Positions 15,735 through 28,434 of a stretch of DNA of 64,000 nt are shown here, in pieces (positions within the stretch are counted from its first letter, which is position 1; each line of letters starts with the position of its first letter). The stretch lies in contig NZ_JAVAMB010000005.1 in assembly GCF_030730925.1 (NCBI RefSeq), positions 1 to 64,000 of the forward strand, read 5' to 3'. The DNA is from Flavobacterium sp. DG2-3. Its GTDB lineage: Bacteria; Bacteroidota; Bacteroidia; Flavobacteriales; Flavobacteriaceae. Below the pieces are notes generated by a model. It did no database searches and was not told the origin of the DNA. It saw only the letters and a program-made list of their open reading frames with translations. The position numbers and the translations under genes were made by a program.

Positions 15735-16859
15735 ATGAAAATTAAATATCTTTTAATTGCTGTTTCAGCACTTTTTATATCTAGCTGCGCCACCAAATAC
15801 AAGAAAAGAGAAATTACCGACACCGTAATGCAGGAAATTTACGAGGAAATAAAAACACCTTACAAATACGGATTAGTAATGGTGCCAACAGACAACTCAT
15901 ACAAAATGGATTGCCCAAGTGTATTCAGAAAAAACGGTAAATGGTACATGACGTATTTAATTTACGACGGAAGAGGTTACGAAACATGGTTAGCAGTAAG
16001 TGATAATCTTTTAGACTGGAAATACTTAGGAAAAGTAATGTCGTTTTCAGAAAATGAAAAACACTGGGATGTGAACCAAAAAGCAGGATACATTTCGTTG
16101 CAGGATATGACTTGGGGCGGAAGTTACGAATGGGAAAAATATGATGACAAATACTGGATGAGTTATTTTGGCGGAGACAGTAAAGGTTATGAAGCAGGTG
16201 TTTTATCCATCGGAATGGCATATACGAAAGAAGCGCCGACAAAACCGCACGAATTTCAAAGATTAGAAAATCCGGTTTTAACGCCAAAAGACAAAGACGC
16301 CAAATGGTGGGATAACAGCACGATGTACAAAAACAGTGTGATTCGTGATAAAGATAAATTGACGGGACACAATTTTATCATGTATTACAATGCCCGTGGC
16401 GATAGTATAAACCCTGCTAAAGGCGCAGAGCGTATTGCAATGGCAGTATCCAACGATATGAAAACTTGGAAACGTTATGGCGATAAACCTTTAATCAATC
16501 ATCATAAAGGAATTTCTGGAGACGCTTATATTCAGCGTATTAATGATACTTGGGTGATGTTCTATTTTGGAGCTTTCTGGACGGGCTGGAATCAGGGTGC
16601 ATTTAACCGTTTCGCCGTTTCGAATGATTTGGTAAACTGGACAGACTGGAAAGGCGACGATTTAGTTAAATCTTCTGAACCTTATGATGATATGTTCGCT
16701 CATAAATCTTTTGTGGTAAAACATGATGGCGTAGTGTTTCATTTTTACTGCGCGGTTAACAAAGCAGAACAAAGAGGTATTGCAATTGCGACTTCGAAGG
16801 ATTTAGGAAAAAGCAAATTGAATTTCGTGGCTCCGCCGGAGAAGAAGAAAAAGAATTAA
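15735..16859 (+). CDS. Lipoprotein beta-propeller glycosidase-like protein
   Basis: 374 aa. A lipobox (FISSC, C18) predicts an outer-membrane-anchored lipoprotein. The body is a propeller of GH43/GH130-like type with MDCPSVFRKNGKWYMTYLIYDG at the first blade, WDNSTMYKNSVIRD, and GDAYIQRINDTWVMFYFGAF as later blades, plus several DW-containing repeats (VSNDMKTWKRYG, VSNDLVNWTDW). The conserved aspartate near the first blade and the blade pattern favour an enzyme rather than a binding protein. The exact family and substrate are not clear. It ends with a lysine-rich tail. It is flanked by an unassigned propeller and a GH2 enzyme. Confidence 0.68.
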   Translation: MKIKYLLIAVSALFISSCATKYKKREITDTVMQEIYEEIKTPYKYGLVMVPTDNSYKMDCPSVFRKNGKWYMTYLIYDGRGYETWLAVSDNLLDWKYLGKVMSFSENEKHWDVNQKAGYISLQDMTWGGSYEWEKYDDKYWMSYFGGDSKGYEAGVLSIGMAYTKEAPTKPHEFQRLENPVLTPKDKDAKWWDNSTMYKNSVIRDKDKLTGHNFIMYYNARGDSINPAKGAERIAMAVSNDMKTWKRYGDKPLINHHKGISGDAYIQRINDTWVMFYFGAFWTGWNQGAFNRFAVSNDLVNWTDWKGDDLVKSSEPYDDMFAHKSFVVKHDGVVFHFYCAVNKAEQRGIAIATSKDLGKSKLNFVAPPEKKKKN

Positions 16860-16890
16860 GTATTTAGAATTAAGTATTAAGACACAGTTT

Positions 16891-20339
<3,449 letters not shown>

Positions 20340-20383
20340 CAATATCAATTAAAAATTAAGAATTAAAATTAAAAGATATAGTT

Positions 20384-20600
20384 TGTCAGGCTGAGCGGAG
20401 TCGAAGCCCACGCAAAGTAATTCGACAAAAATTTAAACATAGCCCAAGGTTTCAACCTTGGGAAACGTATTGTAAATCACGTTACGTTTACGTTGTGTTT
20501 ACGTTGTGTACCCAAGGTTGAAACCTTGGGCTATGTTTGACAAAAAAAGCGAACAATGATACGTGCCAAACCCGACAGGTTTTTAAAACCTGTCGGGTTT
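20384..20600. repeat. Three adjacent palindromic elements (half-copy, GGTTTCAACC and AAACCCGACAGG)
   Basis: 20384-20408 is only the left arm of the TTTGTCAGGCTGAGCGGAGT element; the right arm is missing. 20435-20538 is a long palindrome with arms AAACATAGCCCAAGGTTTCA and its mirror, enclosing an internal tract that repeats TTACGTT / TTACGTTGTG three times. 20568-20600 is a perfect palindrome AAACCCGACAGGTTT/AAACCTGTCGGGTTT. There is no gene between 20340 and 20623. Confidence 0.8.
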
Positions 20601-20623
20601 ACAAACGAAATAAAATAACAGAA

Positions 20624-23600
20624 ATGCCCAACAAAAAACACCTCTTTTTTATCCTCCTATTCGCAAGCTTCGTCTCTGCGCAGGAAATCCATAAAAAAGA
20701 AACTACTTTTCAGCCAACATTAGAATCCTCCAAAACCTGGGTGTATTGGTATTGGATGAAATCGGCCTATTCTAAAGCCGGAATCACAGCCGACTTAGAA
20801 GCTATGAAACAAAACGGAATTGCAGGTGCGTATTTAATGACCATCAAAGGTCCAGCAAATCCGCCGTTGATAGACCCGCCGGTTTTACAGTTGACGCCTG
20901 AATTTTGGGATATGATTAATTGGGCGTTTAAAGAAGCTGATCGTTTAGGTTTGAAACTCGCTTTTCACGGAGCCGACGGTTTTGCAGTTGCAGGCGGTCC
21001 GTGGATTACACCAGAAATGTCGATGCAAAGAGTAGTTTGGTCAACGAATGAAATTTTAGGAGGAAAAAAAGTAGTTTCAAAACTGCCAGTTCCAGAACAT
21101 TACAAAGAGTATTATAAAGATATTGCGGTTTTCGCTCTTCCGATAAAAGAATACGAAACCACTTCGCAACTTCAGTTGCCAAAAGTAACGACATCAAATA
21201 ATACCGATGCTTCGTTTTTGGCTGATCCTAAAAAAGACGAAAATTTCAAGTTTTCCGATGCAGGCTGGATTCAATACGAATTTGAAAAGCCTTTTACTTG
21301 CAAATCTATTGTAATTGAAACCAAAGGAAGAGATTATCAGGCACAGCGTTTAATTGTCGAAGTTAGTAATGACGGCGTTCATTTTAAATTCCACGAAAGA
21401 CTGATTGCTCCGCGCCACGGCTGGCAGGATATGGATTTCGCTAACACCCATACGATTACACCTGTTACAGCAAAATATTTCCGATTTGTTTACGATCCAG
21501 TCGGAACAGAACCAGGAGCGGAAGATTTAGATTTTGCCAAATGGAAGCAGAATTTGAAAGTGAGTAAAATTACACTTTCAAATCAATCCGTAATCAATAA
21601 TTACGAAGGAAAATCGGGAACAATCTGGCGTTTGACTCCGCAGACTACTGAGAAAGAAATTCCGAATTCTGAAGCATTCAAAAAATCAGAAATCATCAAT
21701 ATTTCAAAATTTGTTGATGCTGGTGGAAATATGAATTGGAAAGCGCCAAAAGGAAAATGGAAAATCATCCGAATGGGACACACTTCTACAGGTCATGAAA
21801 ATGCAACGGGCGGAGCAGGAAAAGGATTAGAAGTCGATAAATTTAATCCCGAATTAATTCGTTTTCAATTAGATCATTGGTTTGGAGAAGCCGTTCGATC
21901 TGCTGGTCCCGAACTAGCTTCAAGAGTATTAGAAATCCTCCATTTTGACAGTTGGGAATGCGGAAGCCAAAACTGGTCTTCGGTTTTTAGAGATGAATTC
22001 AAAAAAAGACGTGGTTATGATTTGGTAGAATATCTGCCGGTTATGGCGGGAATTCCGATTGAAAGCGCTGACTTTTCAGAGAAAATTTTATATGATGTAC
22101 GTAAAACTATTGCCGATTTAGTTGCTGATAATTTCTACGAAACTGTTGCTCAGATTGCTAAAGAATACAACGTAAAATTAAGTTCTGAAAATGTAGCGCC
22201 AACTATGATGAGCGATGCTTTGTTGCATTATAAATATGTAGATTATCCAGGCGGTGAATTTTGGCTGAAAAGTCCAACGCACGACAAACCTTTTGATATG
22301 GTTGATGCGATTTCAGGCGGACATATTTATGGAAAAGATATTATTCAGGCTGAATCTTTTACGGCTTTGCGAATGGATTGGGACGAACATCCCGGAAATC
22401 TAAAAACTACTGCCGACCGCAATTATGCTTTAGGAATCAACCGATTATTTTACCATGTTTTTGTTCATAATCCGTGGACAGATAGAAAACCCGGAATGAC
22501 TTTAGACGACATCGGAACTTTTTTCCAAAGAGACCAAACGTGGTGGAAACCCGGGAAAGCTTGGTTTGATTATTGTCAAAGAGTGCAATTTCAGTTACAA
22601 AAAGGAAAACCTGTAATTGATTTGGCGGTTTTTATTGGAGAAGATTTTCCGTCGCGTTCCTTTGTGCCAGATCGTTTGGTTCCGTTTATTCCGAATGTAT
22701 TTGGAAAAGAGAGACTCGAAAGCGAGAAAATCCGTTTGGAGAATGAAGGTCAGCCGACAGCCAAAATGCCAAAAGAAGTAACATATTCTAAAAACATTAC
22801 CGATTTATCGCAATGGATTAATCCGTTAAACGGTTATCAATACGATTCTTTCAATGCTGATGTTTTAATCAACAGAGCAAAAGTTAAGAACGGAAAAGTA
22901 ACTTTTGAAAATGGAATAGAATATGGAGCTTTATTCTTTCCGGGAAGTCATAAAATGGCACCAAATAAAATTTTGTCTTTGGCTTCCGCCGAAAAAATCC
23001 TGCAGTTACTAAAAGACGGCGCAACGATTTTTGTAGAGGATAAACCGACAGTTCAGCCGGGAATTCAATCGAAAGAAAATCAAAAGAAATGGCAGAATGT
23101 AATTGACGAAATTTGGAATAATGACAATTCCTCTTCATGGAAAATCGGAAAAGGAACGGTTGTTAAGTTACCGTATTTAGGAAATGATTTTGCTTCAATC
23201 GGAATAACACAAGATGTTTATTTTCCAAATTTAAACAGAGCCGATTCAGAAACGATTGCATGGGCACACCGAAAAGCAGAAAACGAAGAAGTTTATTTTC
23301 TTTCGAATCAAAAACAAGAAAAAAGAACATTCGATGCTTCGTTCAGAATCGCAGGAAAAGTTCCACAATGGTACAACCCAGTTACGGATAGAACTTCGGC
23401 TTTAGCCAATTGGAAAATAGAAAATGAGAGAACAATTGTTTCAGTAACTTTAGAAGCTAACGAATCTGGTTTTGTCATTTTTAAAGAAGAATCAAAAGAA
23501 GTTTTAGCGAAAGCAAGAGCTGCTGAATTTGAAAAAATTCAAGTTTTAGACGAAAATTGGGAATTGCAATTTGATCCAGAATTTAAAGGTCCGAAAGAAG

Positions 23601-24013
23601 TAATAAAAACTAATAAACTTTTTGATTGGAGTACTTCTGCAAACGATCAGATTAAGTATTATTCTGGAACTGTGGTTTATAAAAAAGAATTTGTCTGGAA
23701 AGGAAAAGACACCAATAAAATCTGGTTGGATTTAGGTGAAATTGCCAATATCGCTGAAGTTTCCATCAACGGAAAAGATTGTGGAACGCTTTGGACTTTT
23801 CCATTTAAAACAGACATTTCAAAGGTATTACAAAAAGGAAAAAATACAATTGTAATAAAAGTTACCAATACGTGGGCAAACCGCTTAATTGGTGATCAAA
23901 AATTGCCAAAGGAAGAAAGATTAACGTGGACAACAGCAGCATTTAGATTGGAAGGAAATCCGTTGTTGAAAGCAGGATTATTGGGGCCGATTATCATTTT
24001 GAAAGAGAAATAA
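20624..24013 (+). CDS. Alpha-L-rhamnosidase, GH106
   Basis: 1129 aa from the ATG chosen here, where a signal peptide ends at FVSAQ. A reading from 20537 would translate through a palindromic repeat. The order of motifs follows GH106: KTWVYWYWMKSAYSKAGITA near the N terminus, GLKLAFHGADGFAVAGGPW, the central HFDSWECGSQNWS catalytic segment, and GGEFWLKSPTHDKPFDMVD. The C-terminal 150 residues are a GH2-like galactose-binding sandwich (IWLDLGEIANIAEVSINGKD). The length is typical of GH106 (about 1100 aa). GH106 enzymes act on alpha-L-rhamnose linked in rhamnogalacturonan I and II, in a calcium-dependent inverting reaction. Likely periplasmic. It follows the GH2 gene in the same direction. Confidence 0.87.
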   Translation: MPNKKHLFFILLFASFVSAQEIHKKETTFQPTLESSKTWVYWYWMKSAYSKAGITADLEAMKQNGIAGAYLMTIKGPANPPLIDPPVLQLTPEFWDMINWAFKEADRLGLKLAFHGADGFAVAGGPWITPEMSMQRVVWSTNEILGGKKVVSKLPVPEHYKEYYKDIAVFALPIKEYETTSQLQLPKVTTSNNTDASFLADPKKDENFKFSDAGWIQYEFEKPFTCKSIVIETKGRDYQAQRLIVEVSNDGVHFKFHERLIAPRHGWQDMDFANTHTITPVTAKYFRFVYDPVGTEPGAEDLDFAKWKQNLKVSKITLSNQSVINNYEGKSGTIWRLTPQTTEKEIPNSEAFKKSEIINISKFVDAGGNMNWKAPKGKWKIIRMGHTSTGHENATGGAGKGLEVDKFNPELIRFQLDHWFGEAVRSAGPELASRVLEILHFDSWECGSQNWSSVFRDEFKKRRGYDLVEYLPVMAGIPIESADFSEKILYDVRKTIADLVADNFYETVAQIAKEYNVKLSSENVAPTMMSDALLHYKYVDYPGGEFWLKSPTHDKPFDMVDAISGGHIYGKDIIQAESFTALRMDWDEHPGNLKTTADRNYALGINRLFYHVFVHNPWTDRKPGMTLDDIGTFFQRDQTWWKPGKAWFDYCQRVQFQLQKGKPVIDLAVFIGEDFPSRSFVPDRLVPFIPNVFGKERLESEKIRLENEGQPTAKMPKEVTYSKNITDLSQWINPLNGYQYDSFNADVLINRAKVKNGKVTFENGIEYGALFFPGSHKMAPNKILSLASAEKILQLLKDGATIFVEDKPTVQPGIQSKENQKKWQNVIDEIWNNDNSSSWKIGKGTVVKLPYLGNDFASIGITQDVYFPNLNRADSETIAWAHRKAENEEVYFLSNQKQEKRTFDASFRIAGKVPQWYNPVTDRTSALANWKIENERTIVSVTLEANESGFVIFKEESKEVLAKARAAEFEKIQVLDENWELQFDPEFKGPKEVIKTNKLFDWSTSANDQIKYYSGTVVYKKEFVWKGKDTNKIWLDLGEIANIAEVSINGKDCGTLWTFPFKTDISKVLQKGKNTIVIKVTNTWANRLIGDQKLPKEERLTWTTAAFRLEGNPLLKAGLLGPIIILKEK

Positions 24014-24021
24014 TTTTGGAT

Positions 24022-24226
24022 ATATATGTCGCTCCGCTGGAGCTTTATATGTAGATGGAATTTGTTTTCTATAAATATTTCGTCCCTCTGGGACTTTTTC
24101 AATAAGATCGGGATATTTATAGAAGAGTAGTTTTAACATAAACGAAAGAGAAGCTCTGGAAGAGCGAAATATTTATAGAAAATATTTAATGCGAGAGTAG
24201 TTTAGCTCCAGAGGAGCGACACATTT
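24022..24226. repeat. Nested palindrome GTCGCTCCGCTGGAGCT / ATAAATATTTCG
   Basis: Outer arms ATATGTCGCTCCGCTGGAGC (24024 on) and AGCTCCAGAGGAGCGACACA (24204 on). Inner arms TTCTATAAATATTTCG (24066 on) and CGAAATATTTATAGAAAA (24166 on). Each arm also carries its own short GC-rich hairpin (CCCTCTGGGA; AGCTCTGGAAGAGC). Confidence 0.75.
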
Positions 24227-24245
24227 AGTTAAAATAAAAATAGAT

Positions 24246-24373
24246 CAATTGCCTCCAGCTTTAGCTGGAGGTTTAGGAATAACATAAGAATTGGGCTTTA
24301 GCCAAATGCGAAGTTTGCCTAAAGCCCAATAGAGAAAAAATATATAACCTCCAGCTAAAGCTGGAGGCAATTG
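24246..24373. repeat. CCTCCAGCTTTAGCTGGAGG / GGCTTTAGCC element
   Basis: A 128-bp palindromic element. The terminal arms are CAATTGCCTCCAGC and its mirror, each arm is itself palindromic (CCTCCAGCTTTAGCTGGAGG), and a central hairpin TTGGGCTTTAGCC/GCCTAAAGCCCAA is present. The other copies are at 58016-58142 (intact) and 8891-9020 (degenerate). Confidence 0.85.
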
Positions 24374-24456
24374 AAAAAATAATATTGACGCAGATTAAAG
24401 AATCATTACAGATAAATAATACTTTTTAATCTTTTAATCTGTGGCAAGAAAACAAA

Positions 24457-25890
24457 ATGATAAAAATGAAAAAATCAATCATTGCAATTTTAACGGTTTT
24501 TCTAAGCCTTCAAATCAATGCAAAAATCAAACTGCCGGCATTGTTTTCTGATAACATGATGTTGCAGCAAAAATCAAACGCACCAATTTGGGGTTGGGCT
24601 GAAAAGAATGCGAATGTCACAATCAAAACATCGTGGGATTCTAAAATTTACAAAACAAAAACCGATGCTTCGGGGAAATGGAAAACAGAATTGCAAACGC
24701 CAACCGCAGGCGGACCTTTTACAATCGAAGTTGCTGAAGGAACTGAAAAAGTAACCATTAAAAATATTTTAATCGGCGAAGTCTGGCTTTGTTCCGGACA
24801 ATCCAATATGGAAATGCCTTTGAAAGGATTCCAAGGGCAACCCGTTAAAAACGGAAACGAAATAATCGTAAGATCAACCAATAAAAACATTCGTTTAATT
24901 ACGATTCCGCGTGCTACGGTTTTAGAACCAAAAGACGATTTTGAAGGAAAATGGGAAGAAGCTTCTCCAAAATCAACTTCCAATTTTAGTGCAACGGCTT
25001 GGTATTTCGGATCTCTTTTACAGGAAGTTTTAAATGTTCCCGTGGGGTTGATTCATGTTTCGTATGGAGGTTCAAGCATGGAAGCGTGGATGAACAAAGA
25101 AATGCTGAAAGATTTTGCGAGTGCTAAAATTCCGACTACAAAAGAAGAATTAACAAAAGATCCAAACCGTGTGCCAACGACTTTGTTTAACGGAATGCTT
25201 TCGCCTGTAATTGGTTACGGAATCAAAGGCTGTATTTGGTATCAGGGCGAATCGAATTATGAAAGAGCAAACGAATATACGGCTTTGATGAAAAAAATGG
25301 TAAGCAGTTGGAGAACGATGTGGAATCAAGGCGATTTTCCGTTTTATTTTGCTCAGATTGCACCGTTTAATTATGCTTCTTTTCATCCAAAAGATTATTT
25401 AGAGAAATACAATTCGGCTTATTTGAGAGAAGCGCAGTTTAAAGCTTCGAAGGAAATTTCGAATTCGGCAATGGCGGTTTTAATGGACGTTGGAGAGGAG
25501 AATAATATTCATCCAATGGACAAAGAAAAGGGCGGAAATAGATTGGCTTTTCAGGCTTTGGCACGAACGTACGGAATTGAAGGTTTCGAATTTGAAAGTC
25601 CGAAATATAAATCAATGGAAATAAAGGACGGTGCTGTAACGGTTTCTTTTGATGATGTGGCTAACGGAATTACGTCTTATGAAAAAGAAGTTACAGGCTT
25701 CGAAATCGCAGGAGAAGACAAAGTTTTTTATCCAGCTAAAACGGTTGTAAGGAGAAAATCGGTGGTTTTGACTTCGGATAAAGTGAAAAAGCCAGTTGCA
25801 ATTAGATATCTATGGAAAGATTTCGCGAAAGCGGAATTATTCAGTGCAGGCGGTCTGCCGGTTTCTTCGTTTAGGACTGATGAGTGGTAG
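24457..25890 (+). CDS. Sialate O-acetylesterase-like SGNH esterase
   Basis: 477 aa. The signal peptide ends near QINAK, and either of two ATGs (24457 or 24466) is possible. The SGNH/SASA motifs are clear: LCSGQSNMEMP (nucleophile S116), GCIWYQGESNYE, and NIHPMDKE carrying the catalytic histidine. An N-terminal sandwich (residues about 25-100) precedes the hydrolase domain, as is usual for this family. These enzymes remove O-acetyl groups from sugars; in Bacteroidetes PULs the family deacetylates plant polysaccharides (xyloglucan, pectin) rather than sialic acid. Rhamnogalacturonan II carries acetyl groups, so that role fits, but it is inferred from neighbours. Confidence 0.85.
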   Translation: MIKMKKSIIAILTVFLSLQINAKIKLPALFSDNMMLQQKSNAPIWGWAEKNANVTIKTSWDSKIYKTKTDASGKWKTELQTPTAGGPFTIEVAEGTEKVTIKNILIGEVWLCSGQSNMEMPLKGFQGQPVKNGNEIIVRSTNKNIRLITIPRATVLEPKDDFEGKWEEASPKSTSNFSATAWYFGSLLQEVLNVPVGLIHVSYGGSSMEAWMNKEMLKDFASAKIPTTKEELTKDPNRVPTTLFNGMLSPVIGYGIKGCIWYQGESNYERANEYTALMKKMVSSWRTMWNQGDFPFYFAQIAPFNYASFHPKDYLEKYNSAYLREAQFKASKEISNSAMAVLMDVGEENNIHPMDKEKGGNRLAFQALARTYGIEGFEFESPKYKSMEIKDGAVTVSFDDVANGITSYEKEVTGFEIAGEDKVFYPAKTVVRRKSVVLTSDKVKKPVAIRYLWKDFAKAELFSAGGLPVSSFRTDEW

Positions 25891-25898
25891 TTTTTTTT

Positions 25899-26072
25899 AA
25901 ACCATGTAAGTTATATAAGATAATTTAAGCTTTGTGTTTGGATTGTGTTTTAAGGAAATATAACTCAAAATTTAAAGCTTCGCTTAAATTTATCTTTTAT
26001 GTTCTTTTTTAAACCTTACTAGTTTCAATTTTAGGTAACAACTTAAATTATCTTATATAACTTATATGGTTT
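25899..26072. repeat. MITE-like element with 31-bp terminal inverted repeats
   Basis: The ends AAACCATGTAAGTTATATAA (25899 on) and TTATATAACTTATATGGTTT (to 26072) are inverted repeats over 31 bases with a single mismatch, enclosing about 112 bases without coding capacity. A second member is at 30885-31027, and single arms occur at 242-265, 45138-45161 and 62355-62384. Confidence 0.8.
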
Positions 26073-26100
26073 AAAAACAGTATTCTATATAAAAATTAGT

Positions 26101-28434
26101 ATGTTGAAAAATTTAATATTTCTATTTTCTCTTTTTACCACGCTTTGTCTTAAAGCGCAAATCCCTGTACTCGATGCTTACAATCAAGTTTGGACAACGC
26201 AAAGCCAGAATTCGTCAGAATCTATGCCTTTGGGAGGTGGAGATATTGGTATGAATGTCTGGGTAGAGAAAGGCGATTTGTATTTTTATTTTTCACGAAG
26301 TGGGACTTTTGATGAACATAATACTTTATTGAAATTAGGCCGTGTAAAAATCACTTTAAGTCCAAATCCGTTTGAAGGGAAAGACGGTTTTCGTCAGGAA
26401 TTGAAACTCAGAGACGGTTATGTTTTGGTTGGGCAGAATGATACCAAAATCAAACTTTGGGTAGATGTTTTTAAACCGATTATTCATGTTGATTTAGAAA
26501 GCAAAAATCCTTTGAAAATGACGGCTTCTTATGAAAGCTGGCGTTTTCAGAATCATCATTCAAAGGGAAAAGAAAATAATGCGAATTCCTATAAATGGGC
26601 GCCTCAAGGCGATTTAATCATTTTTAAAGATTCGATTGCTTTTGAAAATAACGGACTTAAATTCTATCACAGAAACCGTAAACAAACCGTTTTTGATGTT
26701 GCTGTAAAACAGCAGAAAATGGAATCGGTTAAAGAGGAAATGATGAACCCGATTGCGAATCTGACTTTCGGCGGGTTCATAAAAGGCGATAACTTAAAAC
26801 CAGACGGAACCTATCTAGGAAAATATCAGGATAACGATTTTAAAGGATTTAATTTAACGAGCGTACATCCTTCGAAAAAACATTCATTAGAAATTTATTT
26901 AAACACCAGTCAATCTGATTTTTCGACTTGGAATAACGGATTAAAAAGTTTGATGGCTTCGAATAAAAACACAGCCAAACAAGCAGAGAAAAACACAATA
27001 AAATGGTGGAATAACTTTTGGAACCGCAGTTTTATTTATACGCATAAAAACCAATCGGTCGCTAAAGATTCGGTTTATCAGATTGGGCAGAATTATCAGT
27101 TGTTTCGATACATGTTGGGATGTAATGCCTACGGGAAATATCCAACGAAATTTAACGGCGGGCTTTTTACGGTTGATCCTGTTTATACGAATAAAGACTT
27201 CAACTTTACACCTGATTTTAGAAATTGGGGAGGAGGAACAATGACGGCTCAAAATCAGCGATTGGTTTATTTTCCGATGGTAAAAAGCGGTGATTTTGAT
27301 ATGATGAAATCACAATTGGATTATTACTTAACGATTCAAAAAAATGCTGAATTACGCAGTAAGGTCTATTGGAAACACAACGGCGCTTCTTTCACGGAAC
27401 AATTAGAAAATTTCGGACTTCCAAATCCAGCGGAATATGAATGGAAACGACCTGCAGATTACGATCCAGGAATGGAATATAACGCTTGGTTGGAATACGA
27501 ATGGGACACGGTTTTTGAATTCTGCCAAATGATGCTTCAGCAAAAAGAATATGCTAAAGAAGACATTCGGAAATACAATCAGTTTATCATTAGCTGTCTT
27601 CGATTTTTCGATGAACATTATCAATATTTAGCCAAACAAAGAGGCAGAAAAGCACTGGATGGAAACGGAAAATTAGTTCTTTATCCGGGTTCGGGGGCTG
27701 AAACCTATAAGATGACGAATAATTCAAACAGTACGATTTCAGCTTTACAAGTGATTACAGAGCAGCTTTTAAACCTTTCAGAAAAAGAGCTGTCAAAAGA
27801 AGAAGTCGATTATCTAAAAGGATTTCAAAACAGAATTCCGCCTTTGAATTTTGGTCAGATTGAGAATCATAAAGTTTTAGTTCCTGCTAAAACTTGGGAA
27901 CGAGTAAATAATACAGAGGTTCCGCAATTGTATCCTGTTTATCCATGGGGAATTTACGGCGTCGGAAAACCAGATTTAGAAATGGCTTTAAATACATGGA
28001 AATACGATCCAGATGCTTTAAAATTTAGAAGTCATGTGGGTTGGAAACAAGACAATATTTTCTCAGCAAGATTAGGTTTGACCGAAGAAGCCAAAAAATA
28101 CAATCTGCTGAAAATGGCGAATTCAGAGAGACGTTTTCCAGCATTTTGGGGACCAGGATTTGACTGGGTTCCAGACCATAACTGGGGTGGATCAGGAATG
28201 ATTGGTATGCAGGAAATGTTGTTACAGGAAGCAGATGGCAAAATCTATCTTTTTCCAGCTTGGCCAAAGGATTGGAATGTTCATTTTAAATTACATGCCA
28301 AACAAAACACAACTATTGAAGCCGAACTCGTTAACGGAGAATTAAAGGTTTTAAAAGTGATTCCAGAAGAAAGAAAAAAAGACATTATAAACCTGATTGG
28401 AAAATCAGAAACAGAAAAAACTAACTTGAAATGA
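26101..28434 (+). CDS. DUF5703-type protein with (alpha/alpha)6 barrel, putative glycosidase
   Basis: 777 aa with a signal peptide ending LKAQ (about residue 20). The N-terminal sequence YNQVWTTQSQNSSESMPLGG and FYFSRSGTFDEHNTLLKLG is that of DUF5703-type proteins: a beta-sandwich domain up to about residue 290, then a helical barrel like those of GH95 or GH65 (FNGGLFTVDP, DFRNWGGGTMTAQNQRLVY, PGSGAETYKMTNNS, HNWGGSGMIGMQEMLLQ). The phrase MPLGGGDIGMNVWV mirrors the [14 protein letters not shown] of GH95. Its last codons overlap the start of the next gene (ATGA), so it is translationally coupled to a pectate-lyase-like protein. No activity is established that I know of; a debranching exo-glycosidase is a reasonable guess. 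Confidence 0.75.
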   Translation: MLKNLIFLFSLFTTLCLKAQIPVLDAYNQVWTTQSQNSSESMPLGGGDIGMNVWVEKGDLYFYFSRSGTFDEHNTLLKLGRVKITLSPNPFEGKDGFRQELKLRDGYVLVGQNDTKIKLWVDVFKPIIHVDLESKNPLKMTASYESWRFQNHHSKGKENNANSYKWAPQGDLIIFKDSIAFENNGLKFYHRNRKQTVFDVAVKQQKMESVKEEMMNPIANLTFGGFIKGDNLKPDGTYLGKYQDNDFKGFNLTSVHPSKKHSLEIYLNTSQSDFSTWNNGLKSLMASNKNTAKQAEKNTIKWWNNFWNRSFIYTHKNQSVAKDSVYQIGQNYQLFRYMLGCNAYGKYPTKFNGGLFTVDPVYTNKDFNFTPDFRNWGGGTMTAQNQRLVYFPMVKSGDFDMMKSQLDYYLTIQKNAELRSKVYWKHNGASFTEQLENFGLPNPAEYEWKRPADYDPGMEYNAWLEYEWDTVFEFCQMMLQQKEYAKEDIRKYNQFIISCLRFFDEHYQYLAKQRGRKALDGNGKLVLYPGSGAETYKMTNNSNSTISALQVITEQLLNLSEKELSKEEVDYLKGFQNRIPPLNFGQIENHKVLVPAKTWERVNNTEVPQLYPVYPWGIYGVGKPDLEMALNTWKYDPDALKFRSHVGWKQDNIFSARLGLTEEAKKYNLLKMANSERRFPAFWGPGFDWVPDHNWGGSGMIGMQEMLLQEADGKIYLFPAWPKDWNVHFKLHAKQNTTIEAELVNGELKVLKVIPEERKKDIINLIGKSETEKTNLK

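Larger units (their letters stand above)
24014..24456. other. Intergenic region made of nested palindromic elements
   Basis: There is no gene in these 443 bases. 24022-24226 is one nested pair (GTCGCTCC outer, TATAAATATTTCG inner). 24246-24373 is the CCTCCAGCTTTAGCTGG element. The remainder is a short AT-rich leader with the phrase TTTTAATCTGTGGCAAG, an arm of the GCCACAGATTA family. Confidence 0.65.

Noticed and set aside
20435..20538. CRISPR-like repeat
   Set aside because: The GGTTTCAACC copies are inverted arms of a single palindrome rather than a direct-repeat array with spacers.
20537..20623. Upstream extension of the GH106 gene by 29 codons
   Set aside because: It runs through the AAACCCGACAGGTTT palindrome, and the signal peptide begins at the ATG at 20624.
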